Below are positions 38,007 to 51,568 of a stretch of DNA of 64,000 nucleotides, in pieces. The stretch comes from Clostridium novyi NT (GTDB lineage: Bacteria; Bacillota; Clostridia; Clostridiales; Clostridiaceae). The notes under the pieces are model-generated. The model was given only the letters and a program-made list of their open reading frames with translations. It was not told the origin of the DNA and ran no database searches. The first letter of the stretch is position 1. The number at the start of each line of letters is the position of its first letter. The position numbers and the translations under genes were made by a program. Where the stretch lies: contig NC_008593.1 of NCBI RefSeq assembly GCF_000014125.1, positions 124,001 to 188,000 of the forward strand. The letters run 5' to 3'.

Positions 38007-38786
38007 ATGTTATTTGTTTTAGACGCAGGAAATACAAACATTGTATTAGGAATTTATAAAGGAAAAGAATTAGTTTTAGAATGTAGACTAGGAACAGATG
38101 CTAAAAGAACAGCTGATGAATATGGTATACAAGTATTAAAATTATTATCACATAATAACATAGATCCTAAAGACATAGAAGGTGTTATAATATCTTCTGT
38201 TGTTCCCAATATAATGTATTCAATTGAACATATGATTAGAAAGTACTTTAAAATAGACCCAATAGTTGTGGGACCTGGAGTTAAAACTGGTATAAATATA
38301 AAATACGATAATCCTAAATCAGTAGGTGCAGATAGAATAGTTAATGCAGTAGCAGCACATGCATTATTTGAAAAGCCATTGGTAATAATAGACTTTGGTA
38401 CAGCAACAACATACTGTGCAGTTACTAAAAAGGGAGATTATCTAGGAGGGGCAATATGTCCTGGTATAAAAATATCAGCGGCAGCTTTATTTGAAAAAGC
38501 AGCTAAACTTCCAAGAATAGAACTTATAAAACCACCTCATGTTATATGCAAAAATACAGTATCAAGTATGCAGGCTGGAATAGTTTATGGATATATTGGG
38601 CAAGTAGACTATATAGTTTCAAAAATTAAAGAAGAAATGATAGCATTAGGAGAAGGAGAACCATATGTAATTGCAACAGGTGGTTTTGCTGGACTTATTT
38701 CAGAAGAATCTAAGACAATAGACGAGGTATGTCCTTTCTTAACTCTAGAAGGTCTTAGAGTAATTTATGAAAAAAATAAAGAGTAG
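38007..38786 (+). CDS. coaX: type III pantothenate kinase
   Basis: A 259-residue enzyme for the first step of coenzyme A synthesis. The N-terminal [14 protein letters not shown] phosphate loop, [13 protein letters not shown] and [12 protein letters not shown] are typical of CoaX. Two in-frame ATGs exist (38001 and 38007); AAGGGG (37992-37997) is nine bases before 38007, so that one is chosen. dusB follows after eight bases. Confidence 0.95.
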   Translation: MLFVLDAGNTNIVLGIYKGKELVLECRLGTDAKRTADEYGIQVLKLLSHNNIDPKDIEGVIISSVVPNIMYSIEHMIRKYFKIDPIVVGPGVKTGINIKYDNPKSVGADRIVNAVAAHALFEKPLVIIDFGTATTYCAVTKKGDYLGGAICPGIKISAAALFEKAAKLPRIELIKPPHVICKNTVSSMQAGIVYGYIGQVDYIVSKIKEEMIALGEGEPYVIATGGFAGLISEESKTIDEVCPFLTLEGLRVIYEKNKE

Positions 38787-38794
38787 GGATATAA

Positions 38795-39760
38795 ATGAAA
38801 ATAGGCAAACTAAGTTTTAATAACAATGTGTTTTTAGCGCCAATGGCAGGGGTAACAGACATAGCCTATAGAGGATTATGCAAGGAAATGGGCTGTGGGC
38901 TTGTATACACAGAAATGATAAGTGCCAAAGGTATGTATTATGATAATGAAAACACAAAAAAATTACTTAAGCTAAGTGAAGAAGAAAAACCTGTAGCGGC
39001 TCAAATATTCGGAAGTGATCCAAAAGTTATGGCAAGAGCCTGTGAGATTTTAAACGAAGATGATGGTGTTGGTATAGTAGATATCAATATGGGATGTCCT
39101 GCACCTAAGATAGTTAAAAATGGAGAAGGCTCTGCTTTAATGAAAAATCCTAAACTTGCCGGGGAAATAGTAAGAGAAATGAAAAAGGTATCTAACAAAC
39201 CTGTAACAGTTAAGTTTAGAAAAGGATTTGACAATGATAATATAAATGCTGTAGATTTTGCAATGGCAATGGAACAGGCAGGAGCAGATGCTGTAGCTAT
39301 TCATGGAAGAACAAGAGCGCAAATGTATGAAGGAAAAGCGGATTGGGATATAATAAGAAAAGTTAAAGAAAGTGTATCTATTCCCGTTATTGGAAATGGG
39401 GATGTATTTTCAGCAGAAGATGCATTTGCACTAAAAAATTCTACAAATTGTGATGGTATTATGGTAGCTAGAGGTGCTATGGGTAACCCTTGGATATTCA
39501 AACAAATACAACAAGCTATAAATGAAGAAGAAGTTATATATCCAACTCCAATAGAAAAGATAGACTTATGCATAAGACACCTAAACCTTGCAGTGCATTA
39601 TCATGGAGAGTTAAAAGGTGTCCGCGAGATGAGAAAGCACATAGCTTGGTACATAAAAGGAATTAAAAAATGTACGGAAATAAAGAACAAGATAAATGTG
39701 GAAAAAGATTTTAATAATGTGGTTAAAATTCTTACGGATTACAAAGAACAACTAATTTAA
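38795..39760 (+). CDS. dusB: tRNA-dihydrouridine synthase B
   Basis: A 321-residue FMN enzyme that reduces uridine to dihydrouridine in tRNA D loops. Blocks seen: FLAPMAGVTDIAYRGLC, the catalytic cysteine in INMGCPAPKIVKNGEGSALM, HGRTRAQMYEGKADW and GNGDVFSAEDA. ATG follows AGGGATAT closely after coaX, so the genes are cotranscribed. The pairing with greA and lysS downstream is common in clostridia. Confidence 0.95.
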   Translation: MKIGKLSFNNNVFLAPMAGVTDIAYRGLCKEMGCGLVYTEMISAKGMYYDNENTKKLLKLSEEEKPVAAQIFGSDPKVMARACEILNEDDGVGIVDINMGCPAPKIVKNGEGSALMKNPKLAGEIVREMKKVSNKPVTVKFRKGFDNDNINAVDFAMAMEQAGADAVAIHGRTRAQMYEGKADWDIIRKVKESVSIPVIGNGDVFSAEDAFALKNSTNCDGIMVARGAMGNPWIFKQIQQAINEEEVIYPTPIEKIDLCIRHLNLAVHYHGELKGVREMRKHIAWYIKGIKKCTEIKNKINVEKDFNNVVKILTDYKEQLI

Positions 39761-39889
39761 AATCGTATTAAAAATCGTTTCAAAGTAATAATAGACTAAT
39801 AAGTTATATCTAAAAAGTGTCATATTAAGATAATATGAAAACAGAATATACATAATAATATAGTTATGGTAAAATATAGAATAAGTGTA

Positions 39890-39918
39890 TTGACATTAGA
39901 AACTGACTGTTTTATAAT
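39890..39918 (+). promoter_or_regulatory. consensus sigma-A promoter of greA-lysS
   Basis: TTGACA (39890-39895) and TATAAT (39913-39918) are 17 bases apart, leaving a leader of about 65 nt before greA. Confidence 0.85.
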
Positions 39919-39988
39919 TACTTAAATAGTTATGTGTCAATAACATTACAAAATTTTAAACAAATAATACTTTAAAGGGGAGTAAAAA

Positions 39989-40468
39989 ATGAGTGATTCA
40001 AAACAATATATCATGACTGCCGAAGGTGTTAAAAAATTGGAAGAAGAATTAGAATATCTTAAAACAGTTAAGAGAAGAGAAATTACAGAAAAGATAAAAG
40101 TAGCACTTTCTTACGGGGATTTAAGCGAAAACTCAGAATATGATGAAGCTAAAAACGAGCAAGCATTTGTTGAGGGAAGAATAGTACAACTTGAGAATAT
40201 GCTAAGAAATGCCAATGTTGTTGACGAAAGTGAAATATCATTAGATGCTGTTAGTGTAGGATCTATTGTAAAAGTAAAAGATTACGATTTTGATGAGATA
40301 ATAGATTTCCACATAGTAGGTTCAGCAGAAGCAGATCCTATGGAAAATAAAATTTCAAATGAGTCACCAGTAGGAAGCGCATTAATAGGCAAAAAAGTTG
40401 GAGATGTGATTAATGTACCAGTTCCAGACGGAATAAGCAAATTTGAAATTTTGGAAATTAGAGTATAA
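39989..40468 (+). CDS. greA: transcription elongation factor GreA
   Basis: A 159-residue factor that stimulates transcript cleavage by paused RNA polymerase. The N-terminal coiled coil (residues 10-80) carries the acidic tip [21 protein letters not shown], and the C-terminal globular domain ends with [20 protein letters not shown] follows AAAGGGGAG. It is followed by lysS after 49 bases, probably as one operon. Confidence 0.97.
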   Translation: MSDSKQYIMTAEGVKKLEEELEYLKTVKRREITEKIKVALSYGDLSENSEYDEAKNEQAFVEGRIVQLENMLRNANVVDESEISLDAVSVGSIVKVKDYDFDEIIDFHIVGSAEADPMENKISNESPVGSALIGKKVGDVINVPVPDGISKFEILEIRV

Positions 40469-40517
40469 ATAAAATTTAAGTAGGTTTACACAACTGAATA
40501 AACGGAGGGATGCTTTT

Positions 40518-42050
40518 ATGGGAGAAAAGCAATTGACAAAGGAAGAAATCAAAGCAAGAAAGATGGAAGCCAAAAAAGAAGCAGAATTTAATGCATTAGT
40601 AAAAGAAAGAATGCAAAAGCTTGAAAATCTTCAAGAGCAAGGCAAAGATCCTTTTGATGTATACAAAGTAGAAAGAACTCATACATCACAACAAGTAAAA
40701 GACAACTATGATGAATTAGAAGGAAAGAATGTAACTGTAGCTGGTAGACTTATGTCTAAAAGAGTACACGGTAAAGCAGGATTTTCTGATATTCGTGACA
40801 GATACGGAAAAATACAATTATATATAAAGATCAATGATGTTGGAGAAGAAAAACTTAAAGAATATAAGACATTCGATATCGGTGACTTTGTTTCTATTAC
40901 AGGTACAGTATTTAAGACTAAAACTGGAGAAATAACTTTACATATTCTTGATTTCCAATTACTAAGCAAATCTTTAAAACCATTACCAGAAAAATTCCAT
41001 GGCTTAAAAGATCCAGATTTAAGATATAGACAAAGATATGTAGACTTAATAATGAATGAAGACGTAAAAGAAACATTCATGAAGAGAACTGCTATAATAA
41101 AAGCTATTAGGGAATTCTTAGACAATAGAGATTTCTTAGAAGTTGAAACTCCAATTTTATCACCAATAGCAGGTGGAGCTGCTGCAAGACCATTCATAAC
41201 TCACCACAATGCTTTAGATATAGATATGTATCTTAGAATAGCAACAGAACTTTACCTAAAGAGACTTATTGTAGGTGGATTTGAAAAAGTATATGAAATA
41301 GGTAAAAACTTCAGAAACGAAGGAATAGACGTAAGACACAACCCAGAATTTACAGCAATAGAATTATATGAAGCATATGCTGATTACAATGATATGATGG
41401 AAATTACTGAAAATATGGTTGCTTATGTTTGTGAAAAAGTTAATGGAACAACTAAAGTTATGTACGAAGGTACTGAAATAGACTTTAAACCACCTTGGAG
41501 AAGAATCACAATGGTGGATGCAGTAAAAGAATATGCAGGAGTAGACTTCAATGAAGTTAAAACTGATGAAGAAGCAAGAGAAATTGCAAAATCAAAGGAA
41601 TTAGAACTTAAAAAAGAACTAAAAGATTGCACAAAAGGTGATATCTTAGTAGCATTATTTGAAGAATTTGGTGAAGAGAAATTAATGCAACCAACATTCG
41701 TTTGCGATTATCCAAAGGAAAACTCACCTCTAACTAAAAAGAAAAGAGGAAATGATGAGTTAACAGAAAGATTCGAAGGATTCGTATACGGAAGAGAGAT
41801 CTGTAATGCTTACTCAGAATTAAATGATCCAATAGTTCAAAAAGAAAGATTCATGCAACAACTTAAAGAAAGAGAACTTGGTGATGATGAAGCATACATG
41901 ATGGATGACGATTTCATAAATGCGTTAGAAATAGGTATGCCTCCAACAGGTGGACTTGGAATAGGTATAGATAGATTAATAATGTTCTTAACTGATTCTA
42001 GCTCAATCAGAGACGTTATACTATTCCCAACAATGAAACCAACAAAATAG
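40518..42050 (+). CDS. lysS: lysyl-tRNA synthetase (class II)
   Basis: A 510-residue class II synthetase. It has a lysine-rich N-terminal helix, an OB-fold anticodon domain ([21 protein letters not shown]), motif 1 ([21 protein letters not shown]), motif 2 ([15 protein letters not shown]) and motif 3 ([13 protein letters not shown]). The N-terminal extension of about 40 residues is slightly longer than in B. subtilis. ATG follows CGGAGGG. Confidence 0.97.
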   Translation: MGEKQLTKEEIKARKMEAKKEAEFNALVKERMQKLENLQEQGKDPFDVYKVERTHTSQQVKDNYDELEGKNVTVAGRLMSKRVHGKAGFSDIRDRYGKIQLYIKINDVGEEKLKEYKTFDIGDFVSITGTVFKTKTGEITLHILDFQLLSKSLKPLPEKFHGLKDPDLRYRQRYVDLIMNEDVKETFMKRTAIIKAIREFLDNRDFLEVETPILSPIAGGAAARPFITHHNALDIDMYLRIATELYLKRLIVGGFEKVYEIGKNFRNEGIDVRHNPEFTAIELYEAYADYNDMMEITENMVAYVCEKVNGTTKVMYEGTEIDFKPPWRRITMVDAVKEYAGVDFNEVKTDEEAREIAKSKELELKKELKDCTKGDILVALFEEFGEEKLMQPTFVCDYPKENSPLTKKKRGNDELTERFEGFVYGREICNAYSELNDPIVQKERFMQQLKERELGDDEAYMMDDDFINALEIGMPPTGGLGIGIDRLIMFLTDSSSIRDVILFPTMKPTK

Positions 42051-42072
42051 TATAAAAGTATATTAAATAAAA

Positions 42073-42104
42073 TTGCCCTGGTTATTAATAAATAATCAGG
42101 GTAA
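42073..42104 (+). terminator. possible terminator after lysS
   Basis: CCCTGGTTATT pairs with AATAATCAGGG around a 4-nt loop. The downstream tract is A-rich before TTTT, so efficiency is uncertain. Confidence 0.45.
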
Positions 42105-42131
42105 AAATTTTAAAAAAATAAAAAATAACTA

Positions 42132-42159
42132 TTGCAATTTATAGAAAACATGATATAAT
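42132..42159 (+). promoter_or_regulatory. promoter of tRNA-Asn (copy 1)
   Basis: TTGCAA (42132-42137) and TATAAT (42154-42159) are 16 bases apart, 18 bases before the tRNA. Confidence 0.7.
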
Positions 42160-42177
42160 GTTTATTGTAATGAACGT

Positions 42178-42252
<75 letters not shown>

Positions 42253-42319
42253 TTTTTTTATTTTTTGATAAAGAATATTATTTCGATTTACAGGATAAGT
42301 TAAAAGAGAATAAAACACA

Positions 42320-42500
42320 ATGACAAAGAAGAGTAATTTTAAGTTTTTAAAAGAGAGGTTGTGGGTGGTGTAAACAACTAAAAACTTACTATGAATGGAG
42401 CTTTGGAGTGTATGAATTTGTAAGGAGGGCTAATAGCCAAAAAGGGTGGAACCGCGGAAGTATGTTTTTCGTCCCTTTAGGTGATATAGGTCTTTTTTTT
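42320..42500 (+). promoter_or_regulatory. T-box riboswitch (glycine) controlling glyS
   Basis: The conserved T-box GGGTGGAACCGCGG is at 42444-42457, with the antiterminator partner CGTCCCTT at 42470-42477. A short imperfect hairpin and a run of eight T follow (to 42500), consistent with transcription attenuation. In Stem I, CAAAG near 42324 pairs with CTTTG near 42401. The 5' side of the internal loop has AGTAA and the 3' side has GAATGGAG, making GGA (42397-42399) the likely Gly specifier. Uncharged tRNA-Gly would allow readthrough into glyS. Confidence 0.88.
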
Positions 42501-42534
42501 ATACGTAAAATTATAAATTAGGAGGTAATTACAA

Positions 42535-43926
42535 ATGGCTTTTGAAAAAACTATGGAAAAAGTAGTAGCACTTTGTAAAGGTAGAGGTTTTATATTTCAA
42601 GGATCTGAAATATACGGTGGACTTGCAAACTCATGGGATTACGGTCCGCTTGGAGTTGAATTTAAAAACAACGTAAAAAAGGCTTGGTGGAAGAGATTTA
42701 TCCAAGAAAGTCCATATAACATAGGTCTTGATTCAAGCATTCTTATGAACAAAGAAGTTTGGGTAGCATCAGGACACGTTGGTGGATTCTCAGATCCATT
42801 AATGGATTGTAAAGAATGTAAAGCTAGATTTAGAGCTGACAAATTAGTTGAAGAACATTTAGCTGCTAATGGAAAAGATGATGTTAGCGCAGATGGATGG
42901 ACTAATCAAGAATTAATGAATTACATAGATGAAAATAACATAGTATGTCCTAAGTGTGGAAAGAAAAACTATACTGACATAAGAAGATTTAACCTTATGT
43001 TTAAAACATTCCAAGGGGTAACTGAAGATTCAAGTGCAGAAATCTATTTAAGACCAGAAACAGCACAAGGTATTTTTGTAAACTTTAAAAATGCTCAAAG
43101 AAGTTCAAGAAAAAAAGTTCCATTTGGAATAGGTCAAATAGGTAAATCATTTAGAAATGAAATAACTCCAGGAAACTTTACTTTCAGAACTAGAGAATTC
43201 GAACAAATGGAATTAGAATTCTTCTGTAAACCAGGAACAGATTTAGAATGGTTCCACTACTGGAAAAATTATTGCTGGAAGTTCTTATTAGACTTAGGCA
43301 TGACAGAAGACAACTTAAGATTCAGAGATCATGGTGAAGAAGAATTATCATTCTACAGTAATGCTACTTCTGATATAGAATTCTTATTCCCATTTGGATG
43401 GGGAGAACTTTGGGGCGTTGCAGATAGAACTGACTACGACTTAAAGAAACACATGGAACATTCAGGTCAAGAATTAACTTACTTAGATCCAACTACTAAT
43501 GAAAAATACGTTCCATATGTAATAGAACCATCATTAGGTGCTGATAGAGTTGCTCTTGCATTCTTAGTAGACGCTTATGATGAAGAAGAATTAGAAAATG
43601 GAGATAAGAGAACAGTATTACACCTTCACCCAGCATTAGCACCATTTAAAGCTGCTATATTACCATTATCAAAGAAATTATCTGAAAAGGCATTAGATGT
43701 GTATGCTAAATTAAGCAAGAAATTCAACATTGACTATGATGAAGCAGGTAGTATAGGAAAGAGATACAGAAGAGAAGATGAAATAGGTACTCCATACTGT
43801 ATAACAGTTGACTTTGATACTTTAGAAGATAATACTGTAACAGTAAGAGACAGAGATAACATGACTCAAATAAGATTATCAATTGACGAATTAGAGAAAT
43901 TCTTAGAAGAAAAAGTTCAATTCTAA
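42535..43926 (+). CDS. glyS: glycyl-tRNA synthetase (dimeric class II)
   Basis: A 463-residue class II synthetase of the single-chain dimeric type rather than the alpha2-beta2 type. It opens [34 protein letters not shown]. It contains [14 protein letters not shown], motif 2 [21 protein letters not shown] and motif 3 [13 protein letters not shown], and has a zinc-like CPKCGKK pair. ATG follows GGAGGT. It is controlled by the T-box upstream. Confidence 0.97.
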   Translation: MAFEKTMEKVVALCKGRGFIFQGSEIYGGLANSWDYGPLGVEFKNNVKKAWWKRFIQESPYNIGLDSSILMNKEVWVASGHVGGFSDPLMDCKECKARFRADKLVEEHLAANGKDDVSADGWTNQELMNYIDENNIVCPKCGKKNYTDIRRFNLMFKTFQGVTEDSSAEIYLRPETAQGIFVNFKNAQRSSRKKVPFGIGQIGKSFRNEITPGNFTFRTREFEQMELEFFCKPGTDLEWFHYWKNYCWKFLLDLGMTEDNLRFRDHGEEELSFYSNATSDIEFLFPFGWGELWGVADRTDYDLKKHMEHSGQELTYLDPTTNEKYVPYVIEPSLGADRVALAFLVDAYDEEELENGDKRTVLHLHPALAPFKAAILPLSKKLSEKALDVYAKLSKKFNIDYDEAGSIGKRYRREDEIGTPYCITVDFDTLEDNTVTVRDRDNMTQIRLSIDELEKFLEEKVQF

Positions 43927-43939
43927 TTAAATAATACAA

Positions 43940-43979
43940 ATAATAGAGGCTGCTAACTTGTTAGTGGTCTTTATTATTT
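43940..43979 (+). terminator. terminator after glyS
   Basis: AATAGAGGCTGCTAAC and GTTAGTGGTCTTTATT pair with G-U pairs, followed by ATTTG. Confidence 0.6.
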
Positions 43980-43986
43980 GCTTTAA

Positions 43987-44019
43987 AATAAAAAAAACAC
44001 CGGAAAAATACATCCGGTG
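43987..44019 (-). terminator. minus-strand terminator of the candidate small RNA
   Basis: On the minus strand, CACCGG pairs with CCGGTG and is followed by TTTTTTTATTTT. There is no minus-strand protein gene that it could serve. Confidence 0.75.
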
Positions 44020-44097
44020 AAAATAAGGTTTAATTATGGGGATATGTTATGTGTCTAATAAAATCTGGGGAATCATACCATCAAATACTTACGACAC
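43990..44097 (-). ncRNA. candidate small RNA between glyS and murD
   Basis: A minus-strand promoter (TTGCAA at 44133-44128, TATAAT at 44109-44104, 18-base spacer) and a strong intrinsic terminator (44019-43987) enclose about 108 nt with no sizeable ORF. The predicted 5' end starts GUGUC (44097-44093), which can pair with GACAC (44055-44051). The loop and the following single-stranded part each hold a UCCCC motif. No known family was recognised. C-rich UCCCC motifs are typical of Gram-positive regulatory RNAs that bind Shine-Dalgarno sequences. Boundaries are estimated. Confidence 0.6.
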
Positions 44098-44103
44098 CCT
44101 AGC

Positions 44104-44133
44104 ATTATAACATATTACGACAAAATTTTGCAA
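44104..44133 (-). promoter_or_regulatory. sigma-A promoter of the candidate small RNA
   Basis: TTGCAA and TATAAT on the minus strand with an 18-base spacer. The region from here to murD (44134-44291) is otherwise AT-rich without visible genes. Confidence 0.6.
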
Positions 44134-44291
44134 TATACTATAAAAAAGTTTTTATTTTAAATCTAATAAGAATATTCTGAATATAAAAAAGCACTAAAAA
44201 AGTTTCAAATCTATACAATAAGAATATATAAAGTGCTATAATTGATTAGAAAATAACACTTTATAATATTAAGCATTTTGGGGGTTCTCTC

Positions 44292-45668
44292 ATGAAAAAA
44301 ACATTTAATGAGTTTAAGGATTTTATAAGAAATAAGGAAGTGGCAGTTGTAGGAATAGGAATAAGTAATATTCCCCTAATTCATTTTCTAGTTAAACTAG
44401 GAGCTAATGTAACAGCTTTTGATAAGAAAAGTGAAGAGGCTCTAGGAGAAGTGGCAGTAGAATTTAAAAGCAAGGGTATAAAATTACAACTTGGAGAAAA
44501 CTACTTAGATAATTTAGAAGGATTTGATGTTGTATTTAAAACACCTTCTATGAGAATAGATAATCCAGCCTTAGTAAAGGCTAAAGAATCAGGAGCATAT
44601 ATAACTTCTGAAATGGAGGAGTTTATAAAATACTGTCCTGCAAAAATATTTGGTATAACAGGTAGTGATGGAAAGACAACAACTACAACTCTTGTATACA
44701 ATATATTAATGACAGAAGGATATAAAACATGGGTTGGAGGAAATATAGGAAATCCTCTTTTTTCTAATATAGAAGAAATGAAAGAAGAAGATAAGGTTGT
44801 ACTAGAATTATCAAGCTTCCAACTTATGACTATGAAAGAAGAGATAAATTGTGCATTAGTTACTAATTTATCACCTAACCATTTAGATATTCACAAAGAT
44901 ATGGATGAGTATGTTGATGCTAAAAAGAATATTTTTAAATATCAAGAAGTTAATGACTTATTAGTTTTAAATAGAGATAATGATATAACGAACTCTTTAG
45001 TTAAAGAAGCTAAGAGTAGAGTTATGCAATTTAGCAGAAAAGAAGAAATTGAAAGTGGCGCTTATCTAAATGGAGATAAGTTAGTGTTACTTGGAAAAGA
45101 AGTTTGTGCTTTAGAAGATATAAAGTTAAAGGGAATGCATAATGTAGAAAATCTTTTAGCTGCTTTTTGTCTTGTGTCTGAAGATGCAAGTATTGAAAGT
45201 ATGGCTAAGGTAGCTACAACTTTTACTGGTGTTGAGCATAGATGTGAGTTTGTAAGAGAAATCGATGGAGTTAAATATTATAATGACTCTATAGCATCAA
45301 GTCCAACAAGAACAATTGCGGGACTTAGAGCTTTTGAAAAACCAGTAATATTAATAGCTGGTGGATATGATAAACATATTCCTTTTGAACCATTAGCAGA
45401 AGAAGGATTAGACAAAATACAAGCATTAGTATTGACGGGACTAACTAAAAATAAAATTAAAGATGCTTTTGATAAAGCTATGAAAGACAGGGGTATAAAC
45501 ATACCTATATACATGGAAGATGGCTTTAATGAAGCTATTTATAGAGCTAAGGATATTGCAAATGAAGGGGATATAATTACTTTATCACCTGCTTGTGCTA
45601 GTTTTGATATGTTCCCTAATTTTGAAGTAAGAGGAAACAAATTTAAAGAAATAGTTAATAATCTATAG
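44292..45668 (+). CDS. murD: UDP-N-acetylmuramoyl-L-alanine--D-glutamate ligase
   Basis: A 458-residue Mur ligase adding D-glutamate in peptidoglycan precursor synthesis. The N-terminal Rossmann part has [17 protein letters not shown], the ATP loop is GSDGKTTTT (residues 124-132), and [16 protein letters not shown] and [21 protein letters not shown] are MurD signatures, as is [20 protein letters not shown] at the end. ATG follows GGGGGT. It stands alone rather than in a dcw cluster. Confidence 0.95.
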   Translation: MKKTFNEFKDFIRNKEVAVVGIGISNIPLIHFLVKLGANVTAFDKKSEEALGEVAVEFKSKGIKLQLGENYLDNLEGFDVVFKTPSMRIDNPALVKAKESGAYITSEMEEFIKYCPAKIFGITGSDGKTTTTTLVYNILMTEGYKTWVGGNIGNPLFSNIEEMKEEDKVVLELSSFQLMTMKEEINCALVTNLSPNHLDIHKDMDEYVDAKKNIFKYQEVNDLLVLNRDNDITNSLVKEAKSRVMQFSRKEEIESGAYLNGDKLVLLGKEVCALEDIKLKGMHNVENLLAAFCLVSEDASIESMAKVATTFTGVEHRCEFVREIDGVKYYNDSIASSPTRTIAGLRAFEKPVILIAGGYDKHIPFEPLAEEGLDKIQALVLTGLTKNKIKDAFDKAMKDRGINIPIYMEDGFNEAIYRAKDIANEGDIITLSPACASFDMFPNFEVRGNKFKEIVNNL

Positions 45669-45726
45669 AGATAATTTATTCAGTCTAAATTATAACTATG
45701 AAAATTTATTTTATAAATTATATAAG

Positions 45727-45760
45727 AAAACCTCCGTTAAAGTTTGACGGAGGTTTTTAT
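45727..45760 (+). terminator. terminator after murD
   Basis: AAAACCTCCGT and ACGGAGGTTTT enclose an 8-nt loop, then ATTTTTATTT. Confidence 0.9.
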
Positions 45761-46126
45761 TTTTATTTATTTTAGTATTTTAAATTTTTTTTATTTGGTA
45801 TTTTATGAGTAGAGGTGTATGTTTATTAATAAAATATTTGATAAAGTGTTTTAAATATGCATATTAGAGCTAATAATTGTGAGTGTATTTTATGAAAATT
45901 TGTTTGTAGGTAAATATACTTTACCTGGAGTATCATTTTGCGAAAAAGTGAGAAAATAAAAGAAATATATAGCATTTGAGATTTTATTTTAAAAATATAA
46001 ATGCACATAAAAAACGTAAGCCTAAAATTCTGATAAGATATTCCTTGTCGTCACGAGAGACGATACGAAATCAAGGAAACAACTTAATAAATGATTTTAA
46101 GAAATTAAAAAAGTTTAAAAAAGTTG
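45761..46126. other. intergenic region upstream of the rRNA operon
   Basis: No credible gene was seen. It contains a perfect small dyad AGGTAAA/TTTACCT (45908-45926) and a two-part hairpin at 46041-46078: TTCCTTG/CAAGGAA outside and TCGTC/GACGA inside. Confidence 0.5.
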
Positions 46127-46155
46127 TTGACAAAGAGATTTCAAATTGATATAAT
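46127..46155 (+). promoter_or_regulatory. rRNA operon promoter
   Basis: Consensus TTGACA (46127-46132) and TATAAT (46150-46155) with a 17-base spacer. A boxA-like TCTTTGAAAATT follows near 46191. Confidence 0.9.
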
Positions 46156-46255
46156 GAATGAGCTGTCAAGAGATGGCGAAAGAAAATGGTCTTTGAAAAT
46201 TAAACAGAATATAGGTAATAAACCAGTCAATAAATTTGAGTAAGATTAAACTTTT

Positions 46256-47769
<1,514 letters not shown>

Positions 47770-47941
47770 AGGGAGAATGGAAGCAAAGCTTCCAGACTGG
47801 AAACCTGATTCTGTTTAATTTTGAAAGACTAAGTCTTTCAAGAAATTGTTCTTTGAAAATTGCACAGTGATAAAGAAACGAATTAATAAGATTAGAAATA
47901 ATCTAAACCTAGACACTAATGAAAATTAGTAGATGATGATA
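47770..47941 (+). other. 16S-23S spacer
   Basis: A spacer of about 170 nt without a tRNA. It repeats the TTCTTTGAAAATT boxA-like element near 47849. Confidence 0.8.
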
Positions 47942-50844
<2,903 letters not shown>

Positions 50845-50901
50845 AAATAATTATTATCACTGTGTAATCTTGAAAGAACAATTAGTTCTTTTAATTAATG
50901 T

Positions 50902-50976
<75 letters not shown>

Positions 50977-50993
50977 TTTAATTTAATAAGTAA

Positions 50994-51112
50994 TCTGGTA
51001 ATTATGGCTTGAAGGTAACACCCGTTCCCATACCGAACACGATGGTTAAGCTTCAAAGCGCCGATGGTACTGCACTGGAGACGGTGTGGAAGAGTAGGTC
51101 GTTGCCAGGTAA
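50994..51112 (+). rRNA. 5S ribosomal RNA
   Basis: It contains the conserved ACACCCGTTCCCATACCGAA. The 5' CTGGTAA pairs with the 3' TTGCCAGG. Length is about 117-119 nt. Confidence 0.95.
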
Positions 51113-51115
51113 TGT

Positions 51116-51190
<75 letters not shown>

Positions 51191-51233
51191 TTTTTATTTT
51201 TTGACAAATTAACATATCATTTATAAAGAAATC

Positions 51234-51268
51234 AAAAGCTTTGACTATATCTAGCCAAAGCTTTTTTT
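51234..51268 (+). terminator. terminator of the rRNA operon
   Basis: AAAAGCTTTG pairs with CAAAGCTTTT around a 12-nt loop, followed by TTTATTT. Confidence 0.9.
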
Positions 51269-51568
51269 ATTTACTTATTTTATTTATAAATTTGTTAAAG
51301 ATTAAAGAAACATTGAAGTTTTATATAACCTCTAATAACTATATATAATTAAATAAATATTAAGTGTAATATAAAACATAGTAAAAAAATAAATTTAATA
51401 ATACGAATATAAATAAAGTAAATATTAATTAAGTAAATATATATCTTAAAAAGATTAAAAATTCTGAAAATTTATAAAAGATTAAAGGACTTTTAATAAA
51501 AAAAGAGAATATATTAACAAACAATATGTTATTAAAAAATTAATATGTTATTAAAAGGGGGAATCATA
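51269..51568. other. AT-rich leader before the EF-G paralogue
   Basis: 300 bases, very AT-rich, with no gene or clear promoter. At its end is a direct repeat AATATGTTATTAAAA (51523-51537 and 51542-51556), the second copy touching the ribosome binding site. Confidence 0.5.

Noticed and set aside
47770..47941. tRNA-Ile or tRNA-Ala in the 16S-23S spacer
   Set aside because: The spacer is only about 170 nt and has no cloverleaf; only boxA-like repeats.
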